A DNA stretch of 64,000 bases from Styela clava (taxonomy: Eukaryota; Chordata; Ascidiacea; Stolidobranchia; Styelidae). The stretch lies in contig NC_135260.1 of assembly GCF_964204865.1 (NCBI RefSeq), forward strand, positions 19,080,001-19,144,000, given 5' to 3'. Positions 11,046 to 24,700 of the stretch are shown here, in pieces. A model generated the notes under the pieces. The model did not search any database and was not told the origin of the DNA. It saw nothing but the letters and a program-made list of their open reading frames with translations. Every line of letters starts with the position of its first letter. Within the stretch, counting starts at the first letter, position 1. A program made the translations under genes and the position numbers.

Positions 11046-14000
11046 GATAACTCTTCTGTCAAAACTTAAGTCACAAAAGGTTTCCTTGCATGTTTTTGAC
11101 TTCCAGGGCGTGATCCCTTCCGTATATTGCATTCTGAAAATCGCGCGTTAATAATTTTACCAATATTATAGGACTCCGTTGTGCGATGATGTCAAGATAG
11201 TATTTGCTTCGCCATTAGAAAGACAGCATCTATTCGTCAATAATGCACGTGCAATATATACTTACCGGAAAGCATAGAAATCTGGTATCTCACCTTACCG
11301 ACAAGCAGGGCCGGTGTGACTAAATGGGGTTTGTTTTGAGCTAATCATTGCCGTGATATTAGAATAGATATTAGATCAAAAGTTGCAGTAAGACAATAAA
11401 TTAAATAACGTCAATTATCTTCCGACGCTTGTGACCTGTGTGTATTTTGTTCTATTAAAAATTCCATTAAACGTTTCGTTTCATATTGAATTTTATATTC
11501 ACCTATTTGTATAAGCAACAGAGTAAACTCGCGGCGATATCCCAACCACATGAGGTGTTCTTATCTCCCAAAGTTTATTGGGTTAGACCGGGTGTATACC
11601 CTGATCAAATATGAGAAAATCACAACGTTGTTATCTGTTGTATATGCTTGATCAGACTTGGAAATTGAAAGGCGAATTGGGATGAAATAAGAAAACTCGT
11701 ATGTACACGATATAGGTGAGACCAAGGTGTAAACCACAAAAAAAACTAGCAACATACAATTTGTGAAGTATTAACAGCATTGCTTATAAGATTAACTTAA
11801 TGAACTAGTATCAATTGTTCTTAAGTATAATCTTCCCGCTATTTCATGACTCGAAAGAATAATGTCATAGTAAACAATCTAATCTAAATTCCTTTGGTTT
11901 CAAACGATTACTGTTTTAAAACATTACAAAAAAAATCTATTAGATCGGGAACTAATCGAGTTTGAGCAGGATAAATCAGATGGCAAAACGGGCTTTGACC
12001 GATTATGGTACCTTTGCAGATTCAGAAGTGACTGGTTATATACAGGGTGGGCCAAAAATGTTACATATATATATATATGCGTACATTGCTTTTCGTTATG
12101 GATTGAAGCAATCCTTTCAAAGGTGCAAAACCCGTGATACGAAAGGGAATTGAGCATTTTCGTTCAATTTAGTTCGTATTTTCAAGTTCGCGCCAAAAAA
12201 AAAAAATCGCAACCAAAGGTAACTTTGGCGCATAATCTGCATCCGAACGTACATGCACCTAATGTAATTAGTTCACCGCCACGAGGTTTTGTGTTTGCTC
12301 TGAATTGTGTTTTTTTCTCCACGAAAATCAAATCTATTTTCGCAAAAATATCTCCAGTTTTTGTAAATTTGTTCTGCCAAATATCACAATTCACGAACGA
12401 TTCAACTTTGTCGAGCCACACCTCTGGATAATAAATCGCGTAAACCGCCAATGATTGATAAGAAGAAAAATCAAACAAACTCTTTATAATTTAATTATCT
12501 TGTCAAATAATGTGAGAGAATTTTTATATTGTCGGGCAGAAAAACATATTTGCACAATCTCATTTGAATCCTTTGTGAAACATTGTGTGTACATTATTTC
12601 AACCTGTTCAACAAACAGTCTCACCCTATAAATGAGTTTTTGGGTGAAAATTGTGTTGCCGAGACCAGAAGAGTTCTATATATTATAAACTATAGAATCA
12701 AAAAAAGTATCTAAATTGCAGCAAGGTGCAAGGTATTTGAATATATCACACACGTATGCCTAAATGAGTTTCACATATGCGCACTCCGAGTATATATAGA
12801 TTACACGTATGTATGGAGGAAATTGCTTAAAACAAATGTATTTTTTATTCAAAGGTTGTGTTCGAAAGTCGCGATTCCATCCTAATAAATCGAATGTAAC
12901 GTTGTAATTTTTGTACAGGCCTTTCGATTCATTACGTACAGGCCCGTAGAAGCAATACCGCTTCGAAGTTGATAACAGTAAGACTCAAAATTATTGAGAG
13001 TTTTAAAAAGCTTCTCCTTCGCGATAAAAGTTGTAAGTCGATTTCTTACGCCTTGAGCCAATGTCGATAGTATCGGCTCAAACAATTTTCGATAGCACTT
13101 TTAAATATACATAAAAACTACATAAGTTGTTGTAAAATATGTTTTATTCAGTATATTAGAAAGTGTACATTACGATATAAGATATAATATTGTTCTGAAA
13201 CTTGTAATTGGATCAAATCAGGAAAAAAAGGAAAGGTGTTGGATGGAAAAATTTCGGTCAAAAAGTGACCTGATATGGTTCGATTTTATTACATTCTGGT
13301 CAAAATAATTATGGCGAATTACAAATATCATGATTCAGTACACAATTGTAATAAAAACAATTTCAAAAATATTTTACCAAATGCGGAATGGCTGTGAAGC
13401 GTTAGCATAGAAAATAGCAAAAATGATTTAAACTGAATTGCATTGCAAAATACACTTTTCGTTTAAAACCTGATTTTCTGGTTCATGGTATTATATGGTT
13501 ATGACGTGGAAGTGAGAGAAAATGCAATATATGTAATGAGCGGATAAGTCCTGAGTTTGCCTTGACCACAAACCATTTCATTATTACGATAAATACGGTT
13601 TTAGGTTTTTGATATTTCAGATCGAACTATCATATTTTTGCTACCGTATTGCCGCACACATTACGGGGTCGCAGTAATACTAAGCCATGAAAAGAGAATT
13701 AGCTAGTTATAAGAGAGTACCACGAAAGTAAAACGTACATTGTACAAATTAGACCAAGGTACCGCAAAGCAGTTAATATTCGCATTTCCTACGCATCCTA
13801 CGCTCGAAAGCAGCGCTATAGCAAACACAGTATTGAATATTATTCAACTTGGCATGTTTAATCGTATGAGCACGAAAATCCGTACAAGTTTGTGTTCCGT
13901 TGCCAACATATTCTCAGGCACAATGTAAAAAAAATTCTTTGCGTGAAAGTTATTTTGTCGTGTAAGGGCGGACACCTCAAACGCACTGAGAAACAATGGC

Positions 14001-15470
14001 TATTCACAAATTTTGGAATATTCCGACACATGCATGTTCATAATTTGTTTTTCAATTTATATCAATTCGGGAACCGGATTCTGTGAGCTAGGCAAATATA
14101 TAGATTAGTACAAGTGATGAAATTGCCTTTACAGGTATGAGTATCTTTTCGTGTCATTCGATTATTTGCATTAATAAATAGCACGAATGGTGTAAAAACA
14201 TGAATGTGAATAAAAATATCATTATTTAGGATTATATTGTTAAAAAATTATGAGAAAATTGTGTTGAATTTTATAATCATAATGTTGGTGACGAGGGGTT
14301 TTCGTTATAAAATTTCATCATCGATTCAGGGTTGTTTAAGCTCGAACCACATACCATAAGTTCGTACTTGACGTAACAATGAAAATTCATCAATCAACTT
14401 TACTTTTCGGTGAAGTTCATTTCGATTAGGTTCAGATTCCACAAAAGCAAGAGAAATTTCTTTGAAAACAAGTCTATGTCGTTGCGTGTGCATCACGCTC
14501 CATGCTTTGTAGTTCGGGCTGTTGTAAGTAATCCAAAGCGCCAGTTTCCGAGGCTTCTTGACATATGGCACAGCATGGAAGACAAAACCATAAAAAGCAA
14601 TCAACAAAAAATGAACCTTCAATTCCCTGAAATTACAAAGATGGTGAGTATGAAGTACAACTCAAATTATATATTTATGTCAATCAAATTGACATTTACA
14701 AATATATATGATTTGCACAATCCAATATAAAAAGTAATTGCAAAAACAAAACATTTGTGTGGAAAACATACTATTTGAAAAATGTTATAGGAGCTGACAG
14801 TGATAAATGTACAATATGGACAAGTGGTATTTTCCTACCAATGCGTGGGCCATATATGATTTCCAAACCGCCTCGCTAATATTTTAATACCAACAAATAC
14901 AATTCCAAACTAAACAACGTTGATTTATTATTTTATTAATATTAAATGAGTTAAATTTCATTTTGAATTTAATCGAACCTCATTTCAAAATATAAAACCT
15001 TAGCATGAGACTTGTGGAGGAAATAAATAATATCTTATAATGAGATAAAGCGTACAGTTTTTTGCTGTGCAAACAACGTAGCAATGATAAACATTTATTG
15101 AATTTATATTAGCTCGTGGAGGAGCAAGCAAGGAGTAGGTAACCATACATTTATACTCATTAGAAACCTACGATTGACTGTGAATATGTTGATATTCATT
15201 TTTGTTAAATTTAGTTATTGTTACTCGCCAGACCGTGTTATCACAAATGTCTATAATTTAAGAATCGTGTATAAAATCAAGTACAACCAACGCCCTGTGA
15301 ACCCGATTAAACACACAATTTTATATTGGTTCATATTCCCGGTATGAAAAGATCATTGTCCGTTCGTTTTATTCGGAGATAACACGTCGCACGATTGATC
15401 AGACTACACAAGAGTCAATTTATCGTAATTTACAATTTTAAATACAGTTTTGAATATATAAATATATATT
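11046..15470. other. No supported gene
   Basis: AT-rich DNA with a short (TA)n tract near 12066-12079 and one sequence, acagggtgggccaaaaatg at about 12042, that looks like a Tc1/mariner-type end but has no partner. A 98-codon minus-strand frame at 14326-14622 begins with a hydrophobic, signal-like stretch but matches nothing I recognise. Confidence 0.4.
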
Positions 15471-15742
15471 TTAGTTTTTACAATGAACGTCGATGAATTG
15501 ATGGATTAAACGCCTTTTTATACCGACCTTCTTTTTCCTAATTAGTCCTCGAAGCAAAGCACCAGCAACACATGGAGCATACATGACAGCAATCACCCAC
15601 AGAACTGAATTTGGTTCACCGACAGCTTCTGCGTTTTTTCCCACTGCAAGGGGGAAAGCGCAGCATGCCAAAAAGCTTAAACTTGCGTTACTAAAACATC
15701 CAAAAAGTCCTTGCTTCCACATTTTGCTTCTTTCAAGTAATG
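15471..15742 (-). CDS. PLAC8-domain protein exon (partial)
   Basis: The minus-strand frame carries WKQGLFGCFSNASLSFLACC, then FPLAVGKNAEAVGE and RGLIRKKKVGI. This follows the order of the PLAC8 / cornifelin / cell-number-regulator domain (W..GLFDCF..., ...G+NAE..GE, R.K.GI). PLAC8 proteins are small, Cys-rich, usually membrane-associated proteins of poorly defined function. An acceptor (tctactttgtag) ends just before 15742, so at least one exon lies upstream. After KKKVGIK the frame departs from the family and ends at 15471 without the expected C..CALxQ..RE block. Either a weak donor near 15533 leads to another exon that I could not find, or this is a truncated copy. Cysteines are fewer than usual. 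Confidence 0.6.
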
Positions 15743-17059
15743 CTACAAAGTAGATGAACAAAAATCAAGATGTAATGACTGAATATCTAACTCTGTATTA
15801 AAATAGAGAATTGATAACTTGATAAATGTCTTCGTCAGGGATGAATAGCATATCAGGGCGAGGCATAGTATCTTGGACAAATTCAATTTTTGACGATGTT
15901 AAGTCAATATTGGGGTAAATATAACTCGGCAAACATTTCGTAAACGTTTGGTTTAGCGGTCGATGTATTTGCCCATACTATGTAAAATATTGTAAGCGTT
16001 GGGTAAGAATATCGTTGTGTGAATTTTAAGCTTTCTTCATTCATGATATATAATTAAATTCAATCTTAATTAATTGAAATTAATTGATAATGTATGCAAA
16101 ATGCACGATGCAATAATTCAACACTTTTCAAATAGACGCCCATTCTAAACCAAGACATCAATGTTCAAATATATGGGTTGGTAAACCCCTACATCGCTGA
16201 GTTTGGTGAAGAGATCAACGGACAAGAAACACGGATGCGGTCGAGCACTACTACACAACAAGTGTTCCCCTTGAATAAGAATAAGACAGCAAAGTTTTGG
16301 TTAAATATCGGGTACTCTAGGACTCTAGGAAATTAAAAAAGTAGCGACAACGACAACGGTTAGCAAAACGAACATGAACAATTCGTATCCGATAAAGCAA
16401 GATCAGTTTTTAGTTTTAGCAGAATATTTCTCATACCATTCCGTATGTGCGAGTGGGCTAATATTGTGAATCAGTGACGAGAAATCGAATCCGTATCATG
16501 ATCTAAATGTCGGAAGCGTTAGCGTGATTGTCTTAAACAGCGTGACAGCGTTAACTCATGTCACATTTTGACGTATAGCTTGACCATATGTTCGTTGAAA
16601 TGACCATTAATAATCTAATTCTTCAAATATGACAAAAAAAAACGAAGAATCATTGCACACAATTCAAATTACTAGAAAATTAACCGTTTGAAAGTAAAGC
16701 AAATCAAGCTAAATAGAACTAACATAATCGTCCTTTTGTGGAATGAACAGTATTGGCCAAAAGCAAGTCGCGAGTGTAGAAAAAGCAGTTGTGGGGTCAC
16801 AAAAGATTGCTGAAGCTTCGGAGCCCGGAGATTTTGCAATTCAAATTTTGATTTACATTGCCTCAGAGTACACATTTACGTGACAGCTCAAACAATGTTA
16901 ACTTGTTTATTTGGTCCTACTGAAGAATATGGATTCCACCCAATCAAGGCTCCTTGCGACCTTGCAATGTAGATCTCATTCAACGAATATCATAGTTCAT
17001 ATTAAACCTTTGTACACAAATCGTAAATATGCAACAATATAAAATAATTTTGTTCAAAG
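15743..17059. other. No supported gene; presumed upstream/intron of the PLAC8-like gene
   Basis: I found no first exon for the PLAC8-like gene here. Open frames are short and lack recognisable motifs. Confidence 0.35.
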
Positions 17060-17227
17060 ATGCTGAATTTTAGAAATTTTAACGGCTTTATCGCAGTCAG
17101 CATTCTACTCATAATAGTGGCAAACTTGGTGGGAGCTGACTTTGATGATCGCATGTTCATTTGGCTCCTATACCGAAAATACCATTATATGATTGCATTA
17201 CTTTTCCTTTCCATTATGTCAGTTTAA
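17060..17227 (+). CDS. Candidate 55-aa secreted or membrane peptide ORF
   Basis: ATG to TAA encodes 55 residues. The N-terminus looks like a signal peptide (FIAVSILLIIVANLVGA, with a plausible cleavage after VGA). It is followed by an acidic DFDD, a mixed middle (MFIWLLYRKYHYM) and a second hydrophobic run (IALLFLSIMSV). No homolog is known to me, and no clear promoter or splice signals delimit it. It could be chance in AT-rich DNA, where hydrophobic codons are common. Confidence 0.25.
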   Translation: MLNFRNFNGFIAVSILLIIVANLVGADFDDRMFIWLLYRKYHYMIALLFLSIMSV

Positions 17228-20200
17228 TTCCGGTCTACATAAAGTAATATCTCATCTAACAACTGAAGTCCCAGAATTCAGATAAACGGCTCTAATTCTA
17301 ACATTGGCGATGTTACCTCCAATAAAACTGCAGGACATATTTATAAGACTGGGATTTGTCTGATCTCCAATACTTTATAAAACAGTCAAAAGCTTATGAT
17401 ATCCGGTAAGTTATCCTATGAATGAATCATGGTTGAGTAAAACGTCGTCAGACCAATAAGAATGAAAAGATGTGTACATGCGTGGAACCACCTTTTTAAA
17501 TCACATACACACATATTTATATTCAAAGCTCTAAATGACCTGTTATATCCAGTGTAAATTTGCGCTAATCTCGTTTGATTTATTTTTGATTTTTACTCGT
17601 CAAAATTCCAGATAAAATAACATGTTTCATATATTTCTTTTTACGTCGAAACGAGTCATACGTACGCTAAAAATGACACAAAGACAGCATGAATCTGCTG
17701 AACCTGCTCCGTCGTTTTCAGCCTCCATTTCAATCGCATCGACCCTCAATATGTGTTCGCCGTTTTTGAAAATAAGAAACATCAATCACGTGATGACGTA
17801 TACCTGAAGGATGTCTTGAGGTTCCATCGCGGCGAACCAGCTAAGTATGCGGTAAACGCGTATAAGCCGACTGACTTTTTAGCAAAACCAGTGATCCGCG
17901 TCAAATACCATCGCTGTAAAAAGCACTATTAAGCTGAGACGTCATCTTCCATTCACGATGTAAAAATGCACGTAAGACGCAATGAAATTCAACAGACCAT
18001 ATCACAGTCAAATTTTCTTCGCCAAAATAAAATTAATGGTTGGTCTCAGCACGTATGAAACTGCCACGTTTGGCCGATCATACATCTGAAATCTGTTTTA
18101 TACGATCAAGCCAAGGCCAAATACCATTAGCCGTAAAATAGACGCGCAAAATTGTCTAAATCTTCAGTCTTTCAAAATTCACGCTTTACTGGCAAGAACA
18201 CTGCGTAGTGGAAGAAAACACTTGTGTGTCAAACCATAAAGTAGCACTCCTGTATGCTTACATAACAAGTCTTCAACAAATAACGCAACAGATTGAATCA
18301 CCTTTTATTCGAGCCAAATTCTTGAATATTCAAAGAAGTTTTCTGGCCACTGCAGACAGAGACAATACAATGAGCTACAACAAGATGAAATGAAACTTAA
18401 ATATCTCGTTCACACGACAGGTTATTCAAGCGCTATTTAGTATCTTGGTCTTTCTAATGATAAATTTTGTCCCGAAACATACATTGCGTTTTGTTTTACC
18501 AATTTAGGACATTTGTTGTAATATATTATGCTGTTCAATTTCATTTATTGGTGAGATTATATACAAAACGTGAGTAGCAAGATAATCGGTACAATTCATA
18601 CCTTGTGAGCCCAACGTAAATACCACAATACCGCAAATTAAGGCGAATAGCTTCTCAAAATAGCACAAACACTCGATTCTGTTTTCCCAATTTTTTGGCG
18701 AATTGTCGGTCTTGAAATGCCTTAATTCAAATTAGACAGTGGGCACTGTAGAAGTGGTCAGACCAGAGTCTCAATTGAGCATAAAATGACATACTCGATG
18801 CACTATCAAGAAAGTTATCCAGGTTTGAAAATATAATTCTTAAAACCAATTATGCATTCCAATTTCTAGCGAAGTATTCCAAGAAAATTGTAACGCAGTT
18901 GCTATCATCACTTGATTTGAATATTTACAGAGCGCCGAAATGCAAATGGAAAATTTTTTAAATTCTCCAAATTCCAGTCTATTGACTAATAGTAAAAGCC
19001 AATCAGATTACATTCGCTCGCTACTTGCGCTCGCAAACTGCTTATATGCATTTGCAAACAAAAATAAAAGAAGCATTGAGATAGAAAAAAATGACAATAT
19101 TCCTGATTTATATTAGAATATCCTTCCGTTCCTGTTTCAATAACCTCTTGATAACAGGGTGAGGTGGAAAATAGAATCAGCACTAAAAAATTTGGCTACA
19201 ACTTCATTCAATCACTGGTAAATCCAGCATACAAAACCTTTCAAAATTTATCAATTACATTTATGAAATTAGTCAAATTTATTTGCGCTTAGATCAAAGG
19301 TAAAGTCATGACATGACTCTGGTTCAGTGATTGTATTCTACTATTCTTTATAGTCGGCTTGCCATCAAATCCTACTCTTATGTTTTATTTAGCAGTTGCG
19401 CATCAACCTGTACTATTAATCACTGCATAAGAATGAGAGGTTTTACTTTTACATCGGAATAAAGGAAGTATGACATTTTAACAAACTCGAAACGACCTGT
19501 TATCAACACATTTCCTCTATCTATTCTGCGATATTTCAGCGCCCAACGAATTCTACTCAGATTATCACAATGTGATCGGATATGTCTATAGCAAGAACAA
19601 TAACTCATTTTTAACTTACACTATTGTGCAGAGTCAAGTTAGAAGCGATTGTGCAAAGAGCCTCATAAAATAGAATATCGAATGGTTATTTTCAAATTAA
19701 TGTAAATAGTTTGAGTTTGTAAATAAAATCTAGAAATCACATTGATATTTTTGATGATACTACCATACCAAATGTACCGTTGTAAAATAAATTAATGATT
19801 TTAATATATTGAATATTTCAGATGTCGAGTAAATACGAAATTTCCACCCACTTGTGTGAATTTCCATATCTTATCGCAAAAGTAATCCCTTGAAACGTTA
19901 AGCTGTTCTTATCCAATCTGTGGCTAAACTAACTTCAAGTTGACTTTTCAGTGTATTAAATAATTGTATTTTGCGTGGGAGATTCATGGAGATAATATGT
20001 GTTCTAAAACTAAATTTTGTTATTTGAAAATGTGGCAAGGGTATATTTATAATACCAGAGATTTCATCCAAATTCCACTCCACCTACGCAGCTTTTATCG
20101 TCTAAAGATTTATCGTCATTCTAGGTATTCTTATTTTTCTCAGAAAGCCTCAGTCTATACTAATCAACATTGCGTAATAATGTGATACATTGAACTTACC

Positions 20201-21467
20201 ATTTTGGAAACGAAATCCTGACATCACAACAGTTTATTGAATTTGTTACTTTCTTTTTCAAGTTTTTGAGATTTAATTTGGAATTCAATTTGAAAATGAT
20301 TCGGCATCCCTTTACGACAATATTGATATCGCTAACATATGTAATATATATCTATTGCCCATTCCGGTGGTTACTAATGGAATATAAGCTAAGGGCTATC
20401 CTCCACTACACGACGGATAGATTTACACAAAACGTTATTTACTGAAAATATAACGTAAATCGAAATACAGCAAGTTGGAGCGATACCATCAAAAATATAT
20501 TTGATAGCAAAGGTTTTGAATACGTTTCACCTTACCTAAAAGCATATATTCCTTCCTACCCTGATTCATATTAGGCTTACCAATATATTCATTCTATTTG
20601 CTGTCTTAAAATACGAATTCGAAGGCACCGGACAATACCTACATGGACACCAACACTCAATCACTCGCACTCTCGCAGGTAATATCGAAGGAAAAACCAG
20701 ATCTCGACCACACCCCGCGCCTTTTTCGACGATGTATAAGTTAACACGTCAAATCTATCGCGTAGTTGTAAAGTCGAACCGAATACAATACTTCAAGCAT
20801 ATTTGCTGTATTCAAATACAATTACAGATACTATGAAATGCTAAATTATTAAAAACCGGAGTGGCATTCAAACTTACGTTAATTAACATGAGATAATATT
20901 GTAGCGAGTTACCCTGCAGGTTTGTTAATGGTTAATATTTCACACGGTTCAATTATCTCGTCCTTAGCGCAGTGCATTGAACGGCAGAGTTGGAAATATG
21001 CGGGGTTCGTTTCACCTTTTAAAATAGCCCCGAGCTTTTTGCCCGTAACTTTACTAGATCGTCGTTGGAATGTTTACGATGAACCATTTGCACGACTAAT
21101 GCGTTTTGAAAATTGAGTTGACACGCATTTTAACGATTATAATACGTTACCGCATTGCTTGTTGTATTGAAAAGTTGAATAATAGTACGTGGAATGCAAC
21201 TGTTATCTGTGCTGAACAGCGAATTTGAATTTAAACCAGATGTTACCAGTAATAAAACTTCGAACCCGACAATTAAATTTGCGCAAACTATTTTTCCACA
21301 TTTCTCTCTTCCAAAATATATAGCATGTTTCCATGTTACTGCGTTGAGAACCCCGTCAACTTAGAATTTTAAACTGGTGCGTGACGTGTAATCTGTGTAA
21401 ACTTTTCATATTAACCTATGGGCTGATGTGTTTTGATTGATAAATGGTAGACAAAAAACAATCCTTG
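17228..21467. other. No supported gene or element
   Basis: AT-rich DNA with only short chance frames. I saw no TIRs, tRNA-like blocks or coding motifs. Confidence 0.4.
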
Positions 21468-21792
21468 GGTAAAGAATTTAAATTACGAGCATACATAATG
21501 CAACAATAAAGCACGGTCGCAGACGCCAATTCCTGATATATATATATATATATACAAGGCGTGTTTTATGGTCTTTCCCCCAAACTCTTTTCGGCCGTCA
21601 TGCACTACTAAATCTTATGATGCAATTATATTTCATGGGGTAAAGTATTTAAATTGCGAGCATACACAATGTAACAAAAAAGCACGGTCGCAGACGCCAA
21701 TTCCTGATATATATATAGCGCTTTTTATGGACCTTCTCCCAAACTCTTTTCGGCCGTCATGCACGACTAAATCTTATGATGCAATTATATTT
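21468..21792 (+). repeat. Imperfect tandem duplication, ~170-bp unit, two copies
   Basis: Copy 1 (from 21468) and copy 2 (from 21638) share gggtaaag.atttaaatt.cgagcata, agcacggtcgcagacgcca, attcctgatatatata and aactcttttcggccgtcatg. They differ by a few substitutions and by the length of the (TA)n tract. Ending at attatatttt (21792), the pair creates the chance frame at 21568-21864. It may be part of a larger dispersed repeat. Confidence 0.85.
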
Positions 21793-24700
21793 TGGGTTTC
21801 TCCAGGTCAACACCTAGTGACTAACCAAAAGAGAATATATCACCGTGTTTATTATTTTCGCTAACAGAGTAGGATAACATGTTTGGGATCAAAAAATGAA
21901 TTGAACGAATCTGCATTGCAATTGAAAAAATATTTAAACATCGAAACTATAGGACCATTGTGAAAGTAATTAAAAGAAATTCATAACTGGAGATCGATTT
22001 TGAGTGACCATTGCCAACATCCTTAAAATATACGAAGAACAAATGCAAATACGGTGGTAGCGTCGTGGACCATTGATACAGGTGCACCAGAAATTATCAC
22101 AAAGGCAAATAAAAATAGTCAATAGTCAACAAAAAATAGTTTCATCACTTGTCCTTTCCATGAATCCAATAAATATTAAATTTCGCTTATATTCAAAATT
22201 TGAAGCTTTTTAATCTCAAGTTTATTGTTGGATAACAGATGTTCTCCTAGCATATTACTCAATACTCATATACAAGATCATTATTTATTGGGAGTGTAAA
22301 CTGTATAATGGATCTTTTGTATCGTGTACGACTACATTAAACATAAAATAACATTGGTTTAGTTGGGCGAATCTCTCTACTGCTTTTGTGTTTGTAAAAC
22401 CCCTGATATAAAGAACTATTTCTGCATATGTATCATTAGAGATGTAGAGTCAAAAATGGAAAGAACACGAGAAAAAACTTCATACAAGTTATTTTAGGAA
22501 TATATATATGATCATTATACATGAAATATCTTAAAATTGAGGCATGTTTTCCAGCATAAATTTTGGCGATTCCTCACATTTTACTGTGAGTGTCGGCTAC
22601 ATGTTTCTTCAACAGTAACTAACACATTGTCTTTTTAAATTTTGATAACGAAACTTTACACTCTTTTTTGGATATTTGTCACTTATAACACATTGAGCCT
22701 ACAGCCTGTCAAACTTTTTGAAATCCATGTCAATCTTGTTAATGGCCATACCAACCATAGGCAAGTTTTCGTTTCCAGATATTCGAAAAGGGTAAACATT
22801 CTGACACAAATTCTCATTTTTTTTTCTGAAGTTGTACATCGTATTGACTTCTGGTCGTAACAGGATCACAGTAATAAATAAGAGAGCTATGCTCAAATAT
22901 ATGGACACGTTGTGTCACATAGTGGCAAATTTTGATGGCGTCATAACACACAAAAAAAGGTAAATAAAAATAATAGCCTTTTAGCGAAAAATATAATCTT
23001 TACTCACTGAAAATTTCAAAGCAATTGGTCCAGTATTCGAAGAGAAAAGCGACTTTATAATGATGACGAAAAATAGCAACAAGAACAACAACAAAATATT
23101 GAAACGATCTTTATGTTCACTAAACGTGTCCAATAACGATTCAATTTGTGATGCTATCAAGATGTCGCAACATCATATTAAATACCTCATGCCGCGAACA
23201 AAATCAACCGAACCAAATGTAAAAAAGATCCATTTTTTGAAATCTCGCGCCCCCAGGATATGCTCAAATACTAAATGGCTTGTAGTGTTTTTATGGTCAC
23301 AAATTTTTAATACATAAGAATCATTTTACATAACATTTATTTCGCCAGTAATTACTTCAAAGTAAGAAAGCTGCGCTTGTCTGCCATCAGCGAGTTACTT
23401 AAGCACAATAGATGCCAAGTTTTTATGCTGTGGTGCTTCCCACATATACTACTACTGAGTAACACTTCAATACCAAGCATGAAACAGGCAAGAAAATTTA
23501 CTAGAAAGTAAAATCAATAACTTCAAAGTTTTAGTTATAAAAACAAGCGACCCAGGGGTATTCTCAGGAGACCCAGTTTTGGGTCGTGACCCATGAGTTG
23601 GAAAACACTGCTATAGCCTACAAAAACATACAACAATTCATAAGGAGGCATTTGTTTAATTGTTTTCTTTATCCCAGAGTGGGTGATCCCTTGTGTACGG
23701 TTGTCAGCAAAAGGAGAAACATTCATTTTCCGAAAATTTATTGGATTTCAGTGTTAATTCAGTCACCAAGGCGGATAATATATACGTAACAATGTCATCT
23801 AAAATAATAAGAATCCGTGCTATGTGGTTTTAACTAAAGCACAGTTTTTGCGTGTGTCATGTTTTATATCACCATGCCGTTTCATCGGCGTTTGGTAATA
23901 TTCTGAATACTATGCTTATAATATTTGCATTGTATGTATGTACCTTTAGGGCAACGAAATGGCGAAAGAAGAGATCAAGGCATGTTGTGCAAGAAATAAG
24001 TGTGTTTATTCAGACAATCAGTACATTGGCCTAACGGTCTTCTTCATCACCGGTGTTGTAATATTCCTGAAGATGAATGAGGTTAGTTGTTCACTTGATT
24101 CGATACAAAAATGAATTATTTTATGGTTTTTAATATATAAGCAACAGAGAGTTTCAAAATAGGGACTGGAGCAATATGTGGATGGTATAACTCCGTCAGC
24201 ATCTCTGTTATTTTTGTATTTTATTTTCTGGTAATGTGTGCGGTTGCTTATTGAAATAACCACAAATGAAAATTTTATATCATTTTCTATATAAGACGCT
24301 ATATAAGCCAGCATTTGCGAAATATATTAGTCTTGTGCGTCTTTCATGACGAAAAGAGTCTTCACGTGTATAGCTTGGATATTGTAGCGTAGGCTACTAT
24401 GATTCTGTGTAGTTTGTGTATCGTTTAACTTTAACTCAAACGGTATCTATTTCTCATGCAACTTCTAATGATTTATGGCTTGTCCTCGATAAAAGTTTGT
24501 TCCCAAGAATTTACGTTTTTTCGTCTGTTTGTATGACAACGATAACTGTATTATTTCATGCCAATCATATCCACTTGCATCTTTCCTGAACTTCCTTCCT
24601 GCGTACTTGTCTTGTGTAGTGCCATTTTTTGTACATAACGTATAGATAGATCTTGCGACATGATCAAGTTTGCTCAAGTGTTGCTCATCTTTGTTTTATC

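Noticed and set aside
12042-12060. Tc1/mariner-like end (acagggtgggccaaaaatg)
   Set aside because: No inverted partner or transposase was found nearby; a single short match is not enough.
14326-14622. 98-codon minus-strand frame with signal-like start
   Set aside because: No family resemblance, an overlapping open frame on the other strand, and no splice or promoter support.
24465-24677. 70-codon minus-strand frame with mixed, protein-like composition
   Set aside because: No motif, no splice signals, no recognised relative.
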